Origin: Cladopsammia gracilis
Taxonomy: Eukaryota; Cnidaria; Anthozoa; Scleractinia; Dendrophylliidae
Assembly (NCBI GenBank): GCA_022457155.1
Contig: JAJGOT010000287.1
Span: forward strand, 279,501 to 343,500
DNA length: 64,000 bases
Direction: 5' to 3'
Shown here: positions 21,381-33,055 of the stretch, one piece after another
Layout of the letters: the number at the start of each line of letters is the position of its first letter
Numbering within the stretch: the stretch's first letter is position 1
The notes under the pieces: generated by a model
Database searches by the model: none
What the model was told of the DNA's origin: nothing
The model's input: the letters and a program-made list of their open reading frames with translations, nothing else
Program-made: the position numbers and the translations under genes

Positions 21381-21389
21381 ATTTTCAAA

Positions 21390-21735
21390 AAAATATCACT
21401 GTGTCCATCGATCGTTCAAACAACAACTTGAGAAAACTTTCAATGCAGACTGCCCCGCTAGTGGAAAATGTCAGAACCCGTCAACTGAGGTTTCTGGGCC
21501 ATGTACTTAGGATGCCTGGTGATGAGCTATGCAAGGAGTATGCACTGTATATTCCATCACATGGAAAGAGGAAACCAGGAAGGCAACGAACCCTGTTTCT
21601 CAGATACATTTAACACCTTTTGGGTGACACAGACAACTTGATTGGCCCGGACAAGCTGTCTGAATTGGCACAGGTTCATTGTGGTGGAGGAAGCTTGTAG
21701 TCGCCTGCTCTGCAGCCGACAGATGATGATGTTTT
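21390..21735 (+). pseudogene. LINE (RTE-like) C-terminal tail
   Basis: The frame reads VRTRQLRFLGHVLRMPGDEL, then HGKRKPGRQRTLF and, past a stop at 21610, HLLGDTDNLIGPDKLSELAQ. The RxLRxLGHVLRM and GKRKPGRQ motifs are typical of the C-terminal end of RTE/CR1-type LINE proteins. Only this tail is present, as expected for 5'-truncated LINE insertions. It abuts the BEL/Pao sequence that follows. Confidence 0.7.
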
Positions 21736-21737
21736 CG

Positions 21738-24700
21738 GTTGGAAACATTGAAGAAAAAAGTGAATCAAGAACCTTCGACGGGAAAAGGTACCAGGTGGCA
21801 GTGCCTTGGAAAGAGGAACAACCTTGCCTGGTCAGCAACAGACCTCTGGCTGAAAGACGCCTAAAACAAGTGGAGTGCAAATTGGCTAAAAGACGAAAAA
21901 ATAGCAACCGCATATCAACAAGTCATTGATGAGTACTTACAAAAGAACTACATCAGACGCATTTCCCGAAATGAAGAAAGGTCCAAGGTGGAATGGTTAT
22001 TGCCCCATTTTCCTGTTATCAGACCAGACAGAGCAACAACAAAGGTCAGGATCGTGTTTGATGCCTCAGCTACATATCAAGGGAAAAGTCTGAACACGGA
22101 GACCTTACCAGGCCCCAAGTTACAGAGTAATATTTTCAACACCCTGGTGAGGTTTAGGAAAGAGGTGGTGGCCCTTGCTGGCAACGTCAGCCAAATGTAC
22201 CATCAACTGGTACTTTGTCCCGAAGACAGACCTTTTCATCGATTCCTTTGGTAAGATCTGGATCCAAGTAAACAACCTGAGACATACGAATTACGGCGTT
22301 TTGTGTTTGGGGGATGCTACTGTCCGTTCTGTGCTCAGTACGTTTGGCAACAACATGCACATGATCACAAAGACCAGTTCCCTTTAGCAACAGACGCAGT
22401 AGAAAACAATTGTTATGAATAACCTGCTGCCATCTGTAAAGGGTGTCGAAGAAGCAAAGCTGATGAGGAAACAAATTTCCGAGCTCGGAGACAAAGCTGG
22501 ATTCCATGTTAGAAAATGGATCTCACATCGACCAGAAGTAATCGCAGACATTCCAGAGCAGGACCGAGTGGCTGAAATAGACTTAAGCAAGACTGAATTC
22601 CCAGTAACCAAGATGCTAGGCCTATTGTGGATCACCCAAGAAGACATGTTCTCATTCCAGTATTCAGCCCCACCCGACGATTTACAAAGAGAAATTGTTT
22701 ACAAAGAGAAATGTCCTAAAGAAAACAGCCACGATCTTTGATCCTCTGGGATTCTTGATGCCTTTCACTGTGAGAGGAAAAATTCTGACGCAACAGGCAT
22801 GGACAAGGTGTAAACTGGGATGACGTTCTACCAGTTCAATTGGAGAAGAAATGGAAGATATGGTTTGGATAGTTATCAGATCTTAGGAGGATCAAGATTA
22901 CGAGGTGCCTTAAAGATCCACATATCAGAGAAGAACGAATGACAGTTCACATGTTTACCGATGTTTCACAAAAAGCTTATTCAGCTGCTGCTTTTGTCCG
23001 ATACGAGTTCGAGGATGGATCCATGGTACACGGTTAGTCGCAGCCAAAACAAAATTGGCGCCACTCAAGGCCCTAAGTATCCCACGTCTTGAACTTATGG
23101 GAGCAGTTATTGGTTTACGACTGACAAAATAAGTGTGTGAAGCTCTCAGAGTTCAATGGGGCGATGTTATGTATTGGATGGATAGCTCCAACGTCGGTTA
23201 CTTGGATTCGAAGTCAAAGCAGAAACTTTGAGCCGTTTGTCGTTTGTTGCTAATAGAGTGGGGGAAATACATGAAGATTCAAACCCTGACCAATGGCGGT
23301 ACGTTCCTGGAAATTTGAATCCAGCTGACCATGGTACGCGGGGATTGACCGTTGGAGATCTGTTTGACAGCTAATGTTGGTGGCGGGGTCCTGAGTTTTT
23401 AATGCAACCTGAGATGAAATGGCCTAAAGGAGCATTTACAAAAGTTACTAAAGAAACATGTATGGAGATGAAAGCCGAAGTCCGTGAACGAACAGACTTT
23501 ACTGAGAAAGATAATCCAAACAGGTTCTTGACCAACAAACAGACCAACCAAACAGAACATGAGTGGGGATTAGATCCTTCCCGGTTTTCAAAATGGTATA
23601 AAATAAAGACGAAAAACAAGCTTCGTTCGTTGGTGTGAGTGAGAAGTTGGGTTCACAGATTTATTGCTAATAGCCGCAAACCCATTGAACAGCGCTCTAC
23701 TGGAGAGTTGACTCCAGATTAATTAAAGGTTACTGAAAAACAAATCGTTCGAGATGCACAATGTGACGCATTTACTGAAGAGATCAAGGCATTAGCTGAC
23801 CGAAAAGTCCTTCCCAGGAGGAGTTCCATTCTCACCTTTACACCGATGCTCGCTGATGGAATTCTGCAATCCAATACAAGACTTTGATATTCGGACATAC
23901 TTCCAGATGAAACGAAGTATCCAATAATTCTACCAAAAGGACATCCTGTTACGGAACTGATTGTAAAATATCACAAAATTGAAGGACATCAGATGGGTTT
24001 GAATTATACTTTGAATCACCTTCGCGAAAAGTATGTGGTAGTACATGGAAGAGAAGCAGTAAAGTGCCAGAGACGATTTAGAGGAAAACCTGCAACACAG
24101 CAAATGGCCCCGTTACCTAGGTTAAGATCAGAGGCAACCATGAAGCCATTTACCAATTGTGCAGTGGATTTCGCCTGTCTGTATTTCACCGTACAAGGTC
24201 ACGGTAAAGCTAGAACCAAGACATCCTTGTTTGTTTCTGTGTCTTCAAACACATTGCTGCCACCTAGAAATGGCATGGTCGCTAGATACAGATGGGTTCC
24301 TAAATGCGTTGACTTGTATGGTGGCACGAAGAGGATGGCCCCGTGACATGCTCTGTGACAACAATACCAACTTCATTGGGGCTTCTAAGGAATTTTGACA
24401 GTTATCGAAGCAAATCGATCGTGCCAAGGTTCATTTGATGACATCCAACGAAGGAATTAAATGGCACTGGAACCCACCCGTAGCTCCTCATTTTGGCGGA
24501 GTATTTGAACGGATGATCAGATCCGCAAAGAGAGCTGCAAACGCTATCATGTGCAATGCAGATGTCAATGACGAAGAATTGCAGACCATTTTTACTGGCG
24601 TGGAGAGCTAGATGAACTCAAGACCACTGACTCCGATAAGTGGTGATCCAAACAACGAACCCGTCTTGACGCCCAATCACTTTTTAATCGGAAGCATGGG

Positions 24701-25035
24701 AGGAGAACTAGCCCCAAAAAGCGTGGACAGCACAATGTTCAATCCACGGAAACGCTGGAAAAGGATACAAGAATTGATTTGTCACGTTTGGAAGAGATGG
24801 ATGAAAGAATATCTTACCAGTATTGGCGCACAAAACGAAATGGCTAGAAAGGGAGAGAAACGTAAGCAAGGGAGACCTGGTGCTTGTGATCGACACAAAC
24901 GCATCAAGAAGACAATGAAAGACTGGACGACTTGTGGCCACCCATCCTGGAGGTGATGGATGTGTTCGAGTGGTTGACGTGAAGACAGCAGAAGGAACTT
25001 ACAATTTCGCGGATTGCCCCACTTGAATTTCAAAA
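21738..25035 (+). pseudogene. BEL/Pao retrotransposon pol (RT-RNase H-integrase)
   Basis: Frames in order give the protease/RT linker (YQVAVPWKEEQPCLVSNRPL), RT (VEWLLPHFPVI, VRIVFDASATYQGKSLN, MYHQLVLCPEDRPFHRFLW), the damaged catalytic box near 22415, RNase H ([19 protein letters not shown] near 23070), an integrase zinc and core region (HPVTELIVKYHKIEGHQ, RFRGKPATQQMAPLPRLRSE, GWPRDMLCDNNTNF, HFGGVFERMIRSAKRA, MNSRPLTPIS) and a C-terminal tail. A 2-nt loss at the catalytic box and two Asp-to-Asn changes (22418-22423) inactivate the RT. At least ten stops or shifts are present. No gag or 5' LTR was found, so the copy is 5'-truncated next to the LINE tail. Confidence 0.88.
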
Positions 25036-25078
25036 CTAAATATTAACAGTGCGATTTACACATTCCCATGGACAATCT

Positions 25079-25090
25079 GGGAGGGGGAAA
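25079..25090 (+). other. Polypurine tract
   Basis: GGGAGGGGGAAA lies directly before the LTR start TGTTGATG. This is the expected primer site for plus-strand DNA synthesis in LTR retrotransposons. Confidence 0.7.
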
Positions 25091-25436
25091 TGTTGATGCC
25101 TTTTCGCATCCCTTTTGGAAACTTTTATACATTTTGATTATTTTGAAGAAACAAAGTTTTTCTGCTTTTACTCGAAGCACACGCATTTTGTTTGGTGCAT
25201 TTTTACAAGCGCACGCATTTTGATTTGTGCATTATCACAGGCGCGCACTCATTGGTTAATTTTACGTTTGAATTATCGTGATGAATTGTATTGCCGCGCA
25301 AGCAGAAATAAAGCGGGATCATGGCTTTTTGTTTGAAGGCGAGTTGTTAGCTTCACTTAATCTCAGCGAAAGTCAAGTTGACGTCGCTTCTTCTTGCCGG
25401 CTAGTTTCTCCAGAATGTAAGCGTTCACCATCGACA
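25091..25436 (+). repeat. BEL/Pao 3' LTR (346 bp)
   Basis: Starts TGTTGATG and ends CATCGACA, an imperfect 8-bp inverted pair with TG...CA ends. It follows a polypurine tract and the end of pol, and has an AATAAA at about 25307. The 5' LTR is absent, so no target duplication can be tested. Confidence 0.65.
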
Positions 25437-25534
25437 GGTTAACGAAAAACCAAAGCAAGTTACTTCCATCACTTGCGAGAAGTTGTGCCAGGAGGATAAG
25501 GTAAAGTGGCACACGAGCCACGATGGCCCACACG

Positions 25535-25722
25535 GCCGGAGCTTAACCCGGTTTCTGTAGCATGAAGCAACTAGGAATATTGCTACTCCCCCCTGGATGG
25601 GATGCTAGTCCATCGCAGGGTTACCCCCAGCATTTTGTCGCCGGTACCCATTTATACACCTGGGTGGAGAGAGACAGTGTGGAGTAAAGTTTCTTGTCTA
25701 AGGAAACAACACGACTGCAGAG
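25535..25722. repeat. Dispersed short repeat
   Basis: Sequence with GGATGGGATGCTAGTCCATC, ACCCATTTATACACCTGGGT and AGTTTCTTGTCTAAGGAAAC. I recognise these phrases as common in invertebrate genomic repeats, probably a SINE-like or small DNA element. Each phrase contains an internal short palindrome. Copy number cannot be judged from one window. Confidence 0.45.
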
Positions 25723-25739
25723 ACCAGGATAATAGCTTC

Positions 25740-27300
25740 TATATTGATCGTTGACAACAACTCCATTCATGCCACCATTGTAAACAGTGACAACATCGGG
25801 CTTCTACACTGCATAAGCTGGGACAACTTTTCCTTCGCCCTCGCACAACCTGCAGAACAGCATGGATTTCACACTCAGGAGGAGTGTTCGTCGATAGCAG
25901 AGAAACAACATGTTTGTCTCTCCACATTGTCGCCACCAAATTCCCACTCTGACGGGTGCTTATCTCGCCATGAACAAGATTTGTTCGCTTCAGGTCCGCA
26001 GGAAAGTCTTTCCTGTTCGTGCGCACGGTGCCACAAGCATAGGTGTTTCTTGATTCCAAACAACTCAGTCTGTGTCAATTTCCTTCACAATTCTCTAATC
26101 ATCAGCAGACAAGTGACATGCAAACCATAGAAAGTGAATCATATAATCACAAACACGCATCCACACACTACACATTGCACTCTATTCACAGTTCAAGTCA
26201 CCCATGAAAAGAAGTTGATTGCACCAAAATCTACTGTGATCTGCAGACATTGTTTCCTTACGGTAAAAAAAGAACACTACATAATTCCAGACCACCTGAA
26301 ACTTCCCCAAGGAAAAGACCTGTGCTCTAGTCACAACTAATTGAAGTGTAACTGCTTACTAACACAATTTTTTCTATTCACAATCAAAGTTACCCATTTG
26401 AAATTTGCATCACCACAATGTCACCACACTGACATTTCATAATTTTTTCTATTTCAACAAGGCAATTTGTCAATTTCTTTCACAATTGATTGTCCATTCA
26501 CCAGCAGTCACATGCAAATCATAGAAAACGAATCATATTTGACAAGCACACATCTACACATTGCAGTGCAATCAAGTGTAAAATCATGGACTTAACTTGG
26601 TCTTTATGACCATTTCATTGTAACTTTTCACTCTAAATTAATTTTGCAATACTCACTGTTTTTCCCCTAGAAAAAGAAAAGATCTTATGGAAGCAAACAA
26701 GAAAGTAAATTAAAAATAATAATGAATAATAACATTTAAAATAAAATAATTGTTACAATAGACCTTATCATAGTAAAATTATGCATTATTCCAGATAAAA
26801 TCCATATCTCCTCCATGCAAGAAGTCAGTTTAAACAACCCCAACGTTCTGGAAATTCAAGTCTGGCTTCAAACTTTTCTTTAAAAAATCTCCCTTCTCAA
26901 ACCCTCCTCCTGCCTCAGAATTTCCAATGACCCTCCATGGGAAGACTACGGGTCTTTACTGGAACCGCACATTAGAATAATGGTTAACTATGACACTGAC
27001 AACTTTTAAAATAGCAAACAAATTACCTCTCCAAATTAGAAACATTTTACACATTTGTAAAACAACAAATTTGCGACATACCAGGTTTACCATAAATAAT
27101 CAATCCACTGTCGCTGTATTTCTCCTTTCAGAGTGACATCAAAATTTCAATTTACTATGATAACATCTATTTGTTAATAGACTTAAAGTAATAATATTAT
27201 TTACAAATTTTCAGGACCCCTTTTTGCACCATAAGTGGAACTAACAGCACTCTTGACTACTGAACTACCCAAAAATTAACAACTCTTTTCTGTCACCACT
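25740..27300. other. Non-coding region with a diverged about 120-bp direct duplication
   Basis: About 26060-26200 and 26455-26585 are diverged direct copies: both run TTTC(C/T)TTCACAATT, then CATGCAAA(C/T)CATAGAAA and a CACATTGCA block. Open frames at 25744-26130 exist on both strands and resemble nothing known. The rest is AT-rich. Confidence 0.4.
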
Positions 27301-27302
27301 TA

Positions 27303-27639
27303 AAAATTCCAGTTATGTCCAGGATTGCAGATAATTAGATGCATGGCAAATTTAATAAGCGTCACAAAGTGTCCTCTTGCTGTTCTACTCAACTTCGACA
27401 TCACTTGTTTTCAAAAATACAAACAAAAAACGTCACAAAGTGTCCCCTAAATTCTGCTCTTTAAGTAAAGATAAACACGTGCGTTTACCCTAACCTAAAA
27501 ATAACACTAACACTAATGCTTACCTTATATTTCAAAAAAGATGGTAAACACTTAGACTTAACGGGACACTTCGTGTTGGATATCAAAATTTGTCATGCAT
27601 CTAATTATCTGCAATCCTGGACATAAGTGAAAAATTCCG
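27303..27639. repeat. Foldback element with about 50-bp arms
   Basis: The left arm (27303-27350 and on to about 27375) and the right arm (27562-27639) are reverse complements sharing GTCCAGGATTGCAGATAATT, AGATGCATG and AAGTGTCC blocks. The centre also repeats AAAGTGTCCCC. Typical MITE structure, without a gene. Confidence 0.75.
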
Positions 27640-28265
27640 TGTGTATTGAATATATGCATCATTAATTGCTACTTGAACAATAAAAATGGATTTAGTTGTG
27701 TCGTCTGTTTTTTTTCTTTCCTCCCACTTCTGATCTCCGTTCTACTTTCCCCAGTCTTTTCTCTCCTCAGTTTCTCGGTTTCCTTTTTACCTTTTTATTT
27801 CGGCGGCAGCGTATCTCCAACCGTAACCCCTTGATCACATCTGGATTATAAGTCTATGTGCTATACCACAACACTACAAGAGACCGTTGAAAGTTACTGG
27901 CCAATAGTTACATTTTATTCATTTGTTCTATGGTAATTACTAAAAACCTACATAACAATGTAACCCCAACTCTCATGGCAGTTTACACATAGGAATGTTT
28001 GTTATGCCTTCGCTATTGGTTAACTGTTAGAATAAAAAGCAACGTATTTCCATGCAAATTTCTCTCACTGATGAGGCCTTCGGCACCGCATTTAATTATT
28101 GTTTCTCGAGCTCTTTGCTGTTTACTTTTATCATTATGTTATGTTATCTGTACCGCCATCTTCGTCTCTGTCTGCGTCCTCTCATCCTCTTGTGAAGTTG
28201 AATTGGTTTACGCTGTGTTCTCTGTTACAAGATCACGAATGGTGCAGATTGGTGCATGCAAGTAA
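27640..28265. other. No gene; pyrimidine-rich stretch
   Basis: TC-rich sequence at 27700-27830 and short frames only. I see no supported feature before the Merlin remnant. Confidence 0.4.
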
Positions 28266-28267
28266 CA

Positions 28268-28870
28268 TAACCTACTCGCGTTGGCTGTGAAATGTCCCAG
28301 GCCTGAGTGCTACAAAGCACTCAAATGGACGAAACGCGTGAAATCGCAAAACAGATTTGCCTACAGAATCATGCAACATCATGCGGGGCAAATAGGCGGA
28401 CCAGTACAACTGTTGAGATTGATGAGTCCAAGTTTGGCAAGATGAAGTACCACAGAGGTCGTTACATCGAAGGAAACTGGGTCTTTGGCGGCATTACGAA
28501 GGCCTGCTTCTTTGTTCCGGTTGAATGCAGGGATAAAGATACTTTTTAGCAATTTTACGGACTCATATATTGCCATGAACTCGTATGATGAATGACAAGT
28601 GGAGAGCTTAAAATTTCCTACAAGACGAGGGCTATCAACATCCCACAGTTAACCACAGCCTAAACTTTGTAGACCTAGACAACGATGTTCACATGCAAAG
28701 CATCAAGAATACATGGTGGGCAGTAAACCGAGGTCTGCCCCGTACAGAAACATCCAAAGATCTCTTCAAAGGCCACCTACATGAGTTTTTGTGGCGTAAG
28801 CATTATGGAGAGGATCCCTTTGGAAACATCAAGCATATCACTTAACTTTACGAGGTGCACAAGAGTTCCG
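28268..28870 (+). pseudogene. Merlin (IS1016/ISXO2-like) transposase remnant
   Basis: Three frames add up to one transposase. They read MKCPRPECYKALKWTKRVK, a zinc-ribbon-like start near 28280; then VEIDESKFGKMKYHRGRYIEGNWVFGG at 28410-28495; then NHSLNFVDLDNDVHMQSIKNTWWAVNRG and FLWRKHYGEDPFGNIKHIT at 28650-28840. The first catalytic Asp (IDESKFG) is present. The third position, usually Glu in SIExTWW, is Lys (AAG at 28705-28707), and the second Asp segment is scrambled. Stops and at least two shifts confirm decay. Merlin elements are cut-and-paste transposons with a DDE transposase. No inverted repeats were found. Confidence 0.75.
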
Positions 28871-28879
28871 CGCAGCAAT

Positions 28880-29690
28880 CTATGCATCATTGGTGATCTT
28901 ATTTCGCGAAATCAAGAATACATAAAGTAAAGAGTCAACGAATCGCATCACAAGGAGGAAAGCGGAGAAAAAACACCAAAACAACATGAACAGTGAGTTT
29001 CAATTTCTTTCTGTCGGGTCTATTAATGCACACAGTTTCCCTAACCCCCATTTAAAGGCTAACCTTCCGTGCAAAACGCTAGGTTTTTAACATTTTTATT
29101 CACATTATCAATCGAAAAACACGGAAAACGGCTCATTTTTGAAACATTTTGGTGAAATTGCTCATTTTAGACCTAATTTTAAAAAGACTTCAAAAAAAAA
29201 TTGAAATAAAACCTACATAACGTATGCTATTCTCAAAGGCAATCTATTGTCTTGGCTATTCTCTTTTATAATGGCGCGTATGCATATTTAATGTATGGAG
29301 TTTTACAGAAATCTTGCCCTTATCTTGCTTAAAAATCTGTGTTTTTCGTTGCAATGATGCTTACTATTATCCTTGTAGATCATACCAAAATAAATGATGA
29401 TGGACCAAGTGTTTTCACAAGATGGCTCCAAGAAAAGGACAGGAAAATCGCTTTCCTTTGAATGCTTTTTTGACCATAAAACGGAACCAGAATGTTCAGC
29501 TTGTCCGAGCCCTAGAAGAGGACAAAACCTATGTAGACAAGGCAAAGAAATTAAAGTGCCTCGAGGCAAAGGTACAAAAGCCTATATTATCAACTATCAA
29601 ATTCTCTCAACATTGTCATATTATCCTGCGTTCACAAAAGAGAAACCAAATTTCAATCAGAAATTGTTTAAAATGCATTTTACGTCGAAT
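28880..29690. other. Unassigned; open frames without known relatives
   Basis: A frame of 104 codons (29394-29708) and an overlapping one starting MAPRKGQENRFPLNAF (29422) run into the LINE remnant. They show no motif I recognise. Confidence 0.3.
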
Positions 29691-29694
29691 TATG

Positions 29695-30010
29695 CCCATT
29701 CCAAGTGAAATTTCTGCTGAAGCAATTCTCTTTTCAGTAAGTGTTTTGGAAATTGCAAGACTAGAACTCAATGGAAGGCCAATCATTGCGCGCTTCTTAA
29801 GATACTCCGACAGGGAAAGCGTTTTAAATGTGGACATAAATTGAATTCATCTTTTACAATGTATGAAGATATTCCCAAAGCATTACACGATTTGAGGAAA
29901 CCTCAGATCAAGCTTTTGAAAAAAGCTAGAAGTGAAGGAACAAGGAGCCCATTGGGCTTCGAAACTGGCTCGTTTGGTGTCATTTTCCACCTGGTTTTCA
30001 TTCTAAAGTT
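29695..30010 (+). pseudogene. LINE ORF1-like fragment
   Basis: The frame to 29842 reads MPIPSEISAEAI... LNGRPIIARFLRYSDRES. After a shift, 29841-29960 reads YEDIPKALHDLRKPQIKLLKKARSEG. The RPIIARF and (Y/F)EDxPKxL..RK motifs are typical of L1/Tx1-type ORF1 proteins, which coat LINE RNA. The fragment is short, frameshifted and truncated at both ends. It may belong to the LINE family seen at 6.8-8.2 and 40.8-42.2 kb, but no overlap allows a test. Confidence 0.65.
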
Positions 30011-30044
30011 TTATATTAGCAATCCACAATATACAATCTAGAGT

Positions 30045-31450
30045 GTATTAAGGTGGCTCGACTGGGTTTTTTGAGCGACGATACCGTTTAGCTTTGAGAA
30101 ACTTGTGTACCACCACAAACGAGCCAACGGAAAATCGATTGCCACAGCTGTTCTAGAGAAAGATTAAAGTTTCAGATGAGGTTAGTTTTATGGAAATCGG
30201 AGTTGCCAAAGCAACGTTGTGACGTCACTTCCTGTTTTACATAATACCGAATTACTTGTCATCAAGAGATAATTTTGGAAAATGCTCTCTGGATCTTCGA
30301 TCTGACGTGCTTGTCCTTAGGTCTACAAAATTTTACAAATTTCTATGGAAGCGTTTTCGAGAAAATTTCGAGTGAAGTTTTAAGGTGTTAAAATACAACA
30401 AAAACAAAGCAATTTTGAAATGTTATTAAAACTTATGTCTACAAGGCTTGATGAAATGTTTTGGTCTGACATGATTTTTATACCATCCAAATATCTTAGG
30501 TGAAAATCTCAAGGAAATCGCTGCATTTGGATTTCAGAAATATTACCTTGAATATGAACTGGCCTGGAGTGTTATTTCGCTTTTACATCAAAAATTGACC
30601 CTACACTTATTAAAATTGTCATGAATTAAAAAGCGAATGATGATTTTTTTTTAAACTTAGTCCTCATGAAGATTAATTAATGTTTGATACAATCTCCAAG
30701 TTTCAAATTCATTGAAACATTCTAAGGCTGTCAATTTTTAGCGTCAACTCAGGAAAATATTGAGCTGATTTTTGCGCTTGTGGCTTGTTTCATTATGCAT
30801 CTCCATTGTATCACATCGCCGTGGAATTGTAGCTTTCAGTACATCATGAATTCATGTAACACTTAAAACAAAGCAATGAAGTGTTTATGAATTCATTATG
30901 TACTGAAATTTACAATTGCATGGCGATTCGAGACAATGGAGACGCATAATGAGATCAACAAATCACCTCAATATTTTCCTACGTTGAGGCTGTAAATTGA
31001 CAGCCTTAGAACGTTTCAATGAATTTGAAACTTGGCACTTGGCAATAATTGCACCTCGTATTTGTACTTTCTTTCCTGTATAATTAGAGCTAATTAGATT
31101 GCGATTTGGTCGACAAGAAATATTCTACGAAATTATTGAAGTTGTGGACTCGACACTGCTAAACAAAAGGCCAAAATTTAGCACATTTTTAAGTGCTTAA
31201 AAGTCGGTCTAGTACATGGCTTTCACCAACAAAGCTTATTTAGTCTGAAAGAGCATTCTTTTTTCTTCAAATTAGCGAAATAAAAGTTTTGGGTAAATGA
31301 AATCAAGAGCGCTGAGGCTGCAGAGTAAATACGGATCTACTTCTGAAAACATGACCTCTGACCCTAGCGTGACCAGACCAAGAATTACAAGAGAGGGCGA
31401 ACGTCTCGTTATTTTCAAACGTTTTGTAACGATATCAATCCAAAATGTCT
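30045..31450. repeat. Non-coding dispersed repeat with a central long palindrome
   Basis: Begins with AAGGTGGCTCGACTGGGTTT. No frame of interest occurs for 1.4 kb. The middle is a near-perfect palindrome (30697-31035). The layout fits a non-autonomous element whose outer limits I could not fix. Confidence 0.4.
30697..31035. repeat. Long hairpin, arms of about 165 bp
   Basis: Arms 30697-30860 and 30873-31035 are diverged reverse complements sharing CAAGTTTCAAATTCATTGAAAC at the outside, AGGAAAATATTGAG, and TTCAGTACATMATGAATTCAT near the centre. The loop is only a few bases around AAAACAAAGC. Transcription would give a long double-stranded stem. Confidence 0.8.
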
Positions 31451-31469
31451 ATGTATGAGAACTGTATTA

Positions 31470-31830
31470 AAGTATTAAATTAATGTTTAAAAAGTCTACG
31501 AAGTGGGAAAAATTATAATCAAGATCCAGCAAGAAATTTGTCCGTTTGCTAAGGTTGACTGTTATGAACGCGTTTACATTTCCACATGCCGCCATTGCGC
31601 TGGTAAAATGCCATGGGAAACCCCGAAATGAACATCGTCCATCGATGCTATTATAATTGATTTTTATAATAAATAATTAGAAACCAGGATAAAGTTTGTT
31701 TCTTTTGAAAACCTTTTGACTTGCCCTTATTCAAGTATTAAATTAATGTTAAAAGGTCTATGAAGTGGGAAAAATTATAATCAAGATTCGGCGAGAAATA
31801 TGTCCGTTTCCCGAGGTTGACTGTCATTGA
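31470..31830. repeat. Two direct repeats of about 97 bp
   Basis: 31470-31566 and 31734-31830 both run AGTATTAAATTAATGTT, then AGTGGGAAAAATTATAATCA and GAGGTTGACTGT-like ends with about 10-15% difference. They are 264 bp apart, which suggests a tandem repeat unit of that size. Confidence 0.7.
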
Positions 31831-31839
31831 ATTTAAGTG

Positions 31840-33050
31840 AAATATGTCAATTAATAAAATAGTGTTTGTCCGACGATACTCACCTACTATATCGCAACTT
31901 ACTATTGCCCATATTGTGGTCAGCGCCTTTACCTTTGGCTAATGCGCGAATGTTCGCGTTCACACATTCTCGTCCCCAGGAGCTTCACGTTTTTCTTTAA
32001 ATTGCATCTCGTGTAGCTCTGGTAACGGACAAAAATTTGAATTTTTTGATTGGCCGTTTAAAAATGAATGCGCAACAAGGTAAAAAATTTTACGCTTCTA
32101 TGCATAAGGTTTTACTTCCAGTTGAATTTCAAATGTTTAAGTCCTATGATGACCAGATCAACAAAACCAACATTTTACATGTAATTTCAACGCATTCAAC
32201 GACCAATGCCACCCAGTTTTGTTTGGTTTAGCAGGTAAAGATACGGCTGCTAAATTTCAAAGTGTAACGGGATCTGATTGTTGCTAAATATGAGCGATTC
32301 GTTTCCGAAAATAATCGTGTCTTGGAAGACGAAGCTATAAGTGGCCACGAATATTAAAGAAGTATGTTGCTTGCAACAGGGACGAGTATTAAAAGAGAGG
32401 CAGAAATCCTGAAGAAAGCCACGGGTGAAAAGAAATATTACCACTAGGTAACCCATTTTAATAACAACAACACAACAATGCTATCAGCACTCTCATAAGC
32501 AAGGTATATTTTCTTTATTAGGTAGTACTCTTTGCTACAACTTGAAATACAAATCTAGGGAAACGATGGTCACTCGAAGCCCAATCAGTAAAATACCATT
32601 AATGAAACGAATGCAAAACAAAAATTCCTCGATATTTCTTACCACTGTTCGATGAAATAAGCCTACTCAATGACCACAGCGTGTCCATCAACAAACTTAG
32701 CTGTCCCATCAACTGATTTGGTCAGATAGATAGCGTTCAGTGGCGAAACGATAAATACATTAATTTGAACCAAGGCTAAAATATTTGAACCACAACATAT
32801 ATATAGTCTCATCACCCTATAGTGTGCAGTTACGTTCTTTCCTAAGAATCCTTTTTGTTAAAATGAAATGTAATAAAAAGTGTGTCCTGTTCATGTGATA
32901 ATTTCGATCATAATGGGGTTCATACAATCCAGGGTGTGTGCATGCGTGCGTGCGTGCGTGTATGTGGGGGGTACTCCTGATTAAAAGTGATGAGTTAATT
33001 TATAGTTATCTGATATAGAAATGAATGTGTTTTTTTTACAATTTTAAGCT
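31840..33050. other. No confirmed gene; (TGCG)n at 32936-32960
   Basis: A short TGCGTGCG-type microsatellite lies at 32936-32960. Frames at 32037-32231 and 32290-32450 (FVSENNRVLEDEA; REAEILKKATGEKK) could be upstream exons of the gene that follows, but their phases did not fit simply. Confidence 0.35.
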
Positions 33051-33055
33051 CTTAG

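Noticed and set aside
25739..26130. Cysteine-rich frames on both strands
   Set aside because: Cysteine spacing fits no zinc-finger family and both strands are equally open.
28060..28090. CTGATGAG followed by GCCTTCGGC, resembling a hammerhead core with helix II
   Set aside because: The required GAAA after helix II is missing (ACCG follows), so the core is incomplete.
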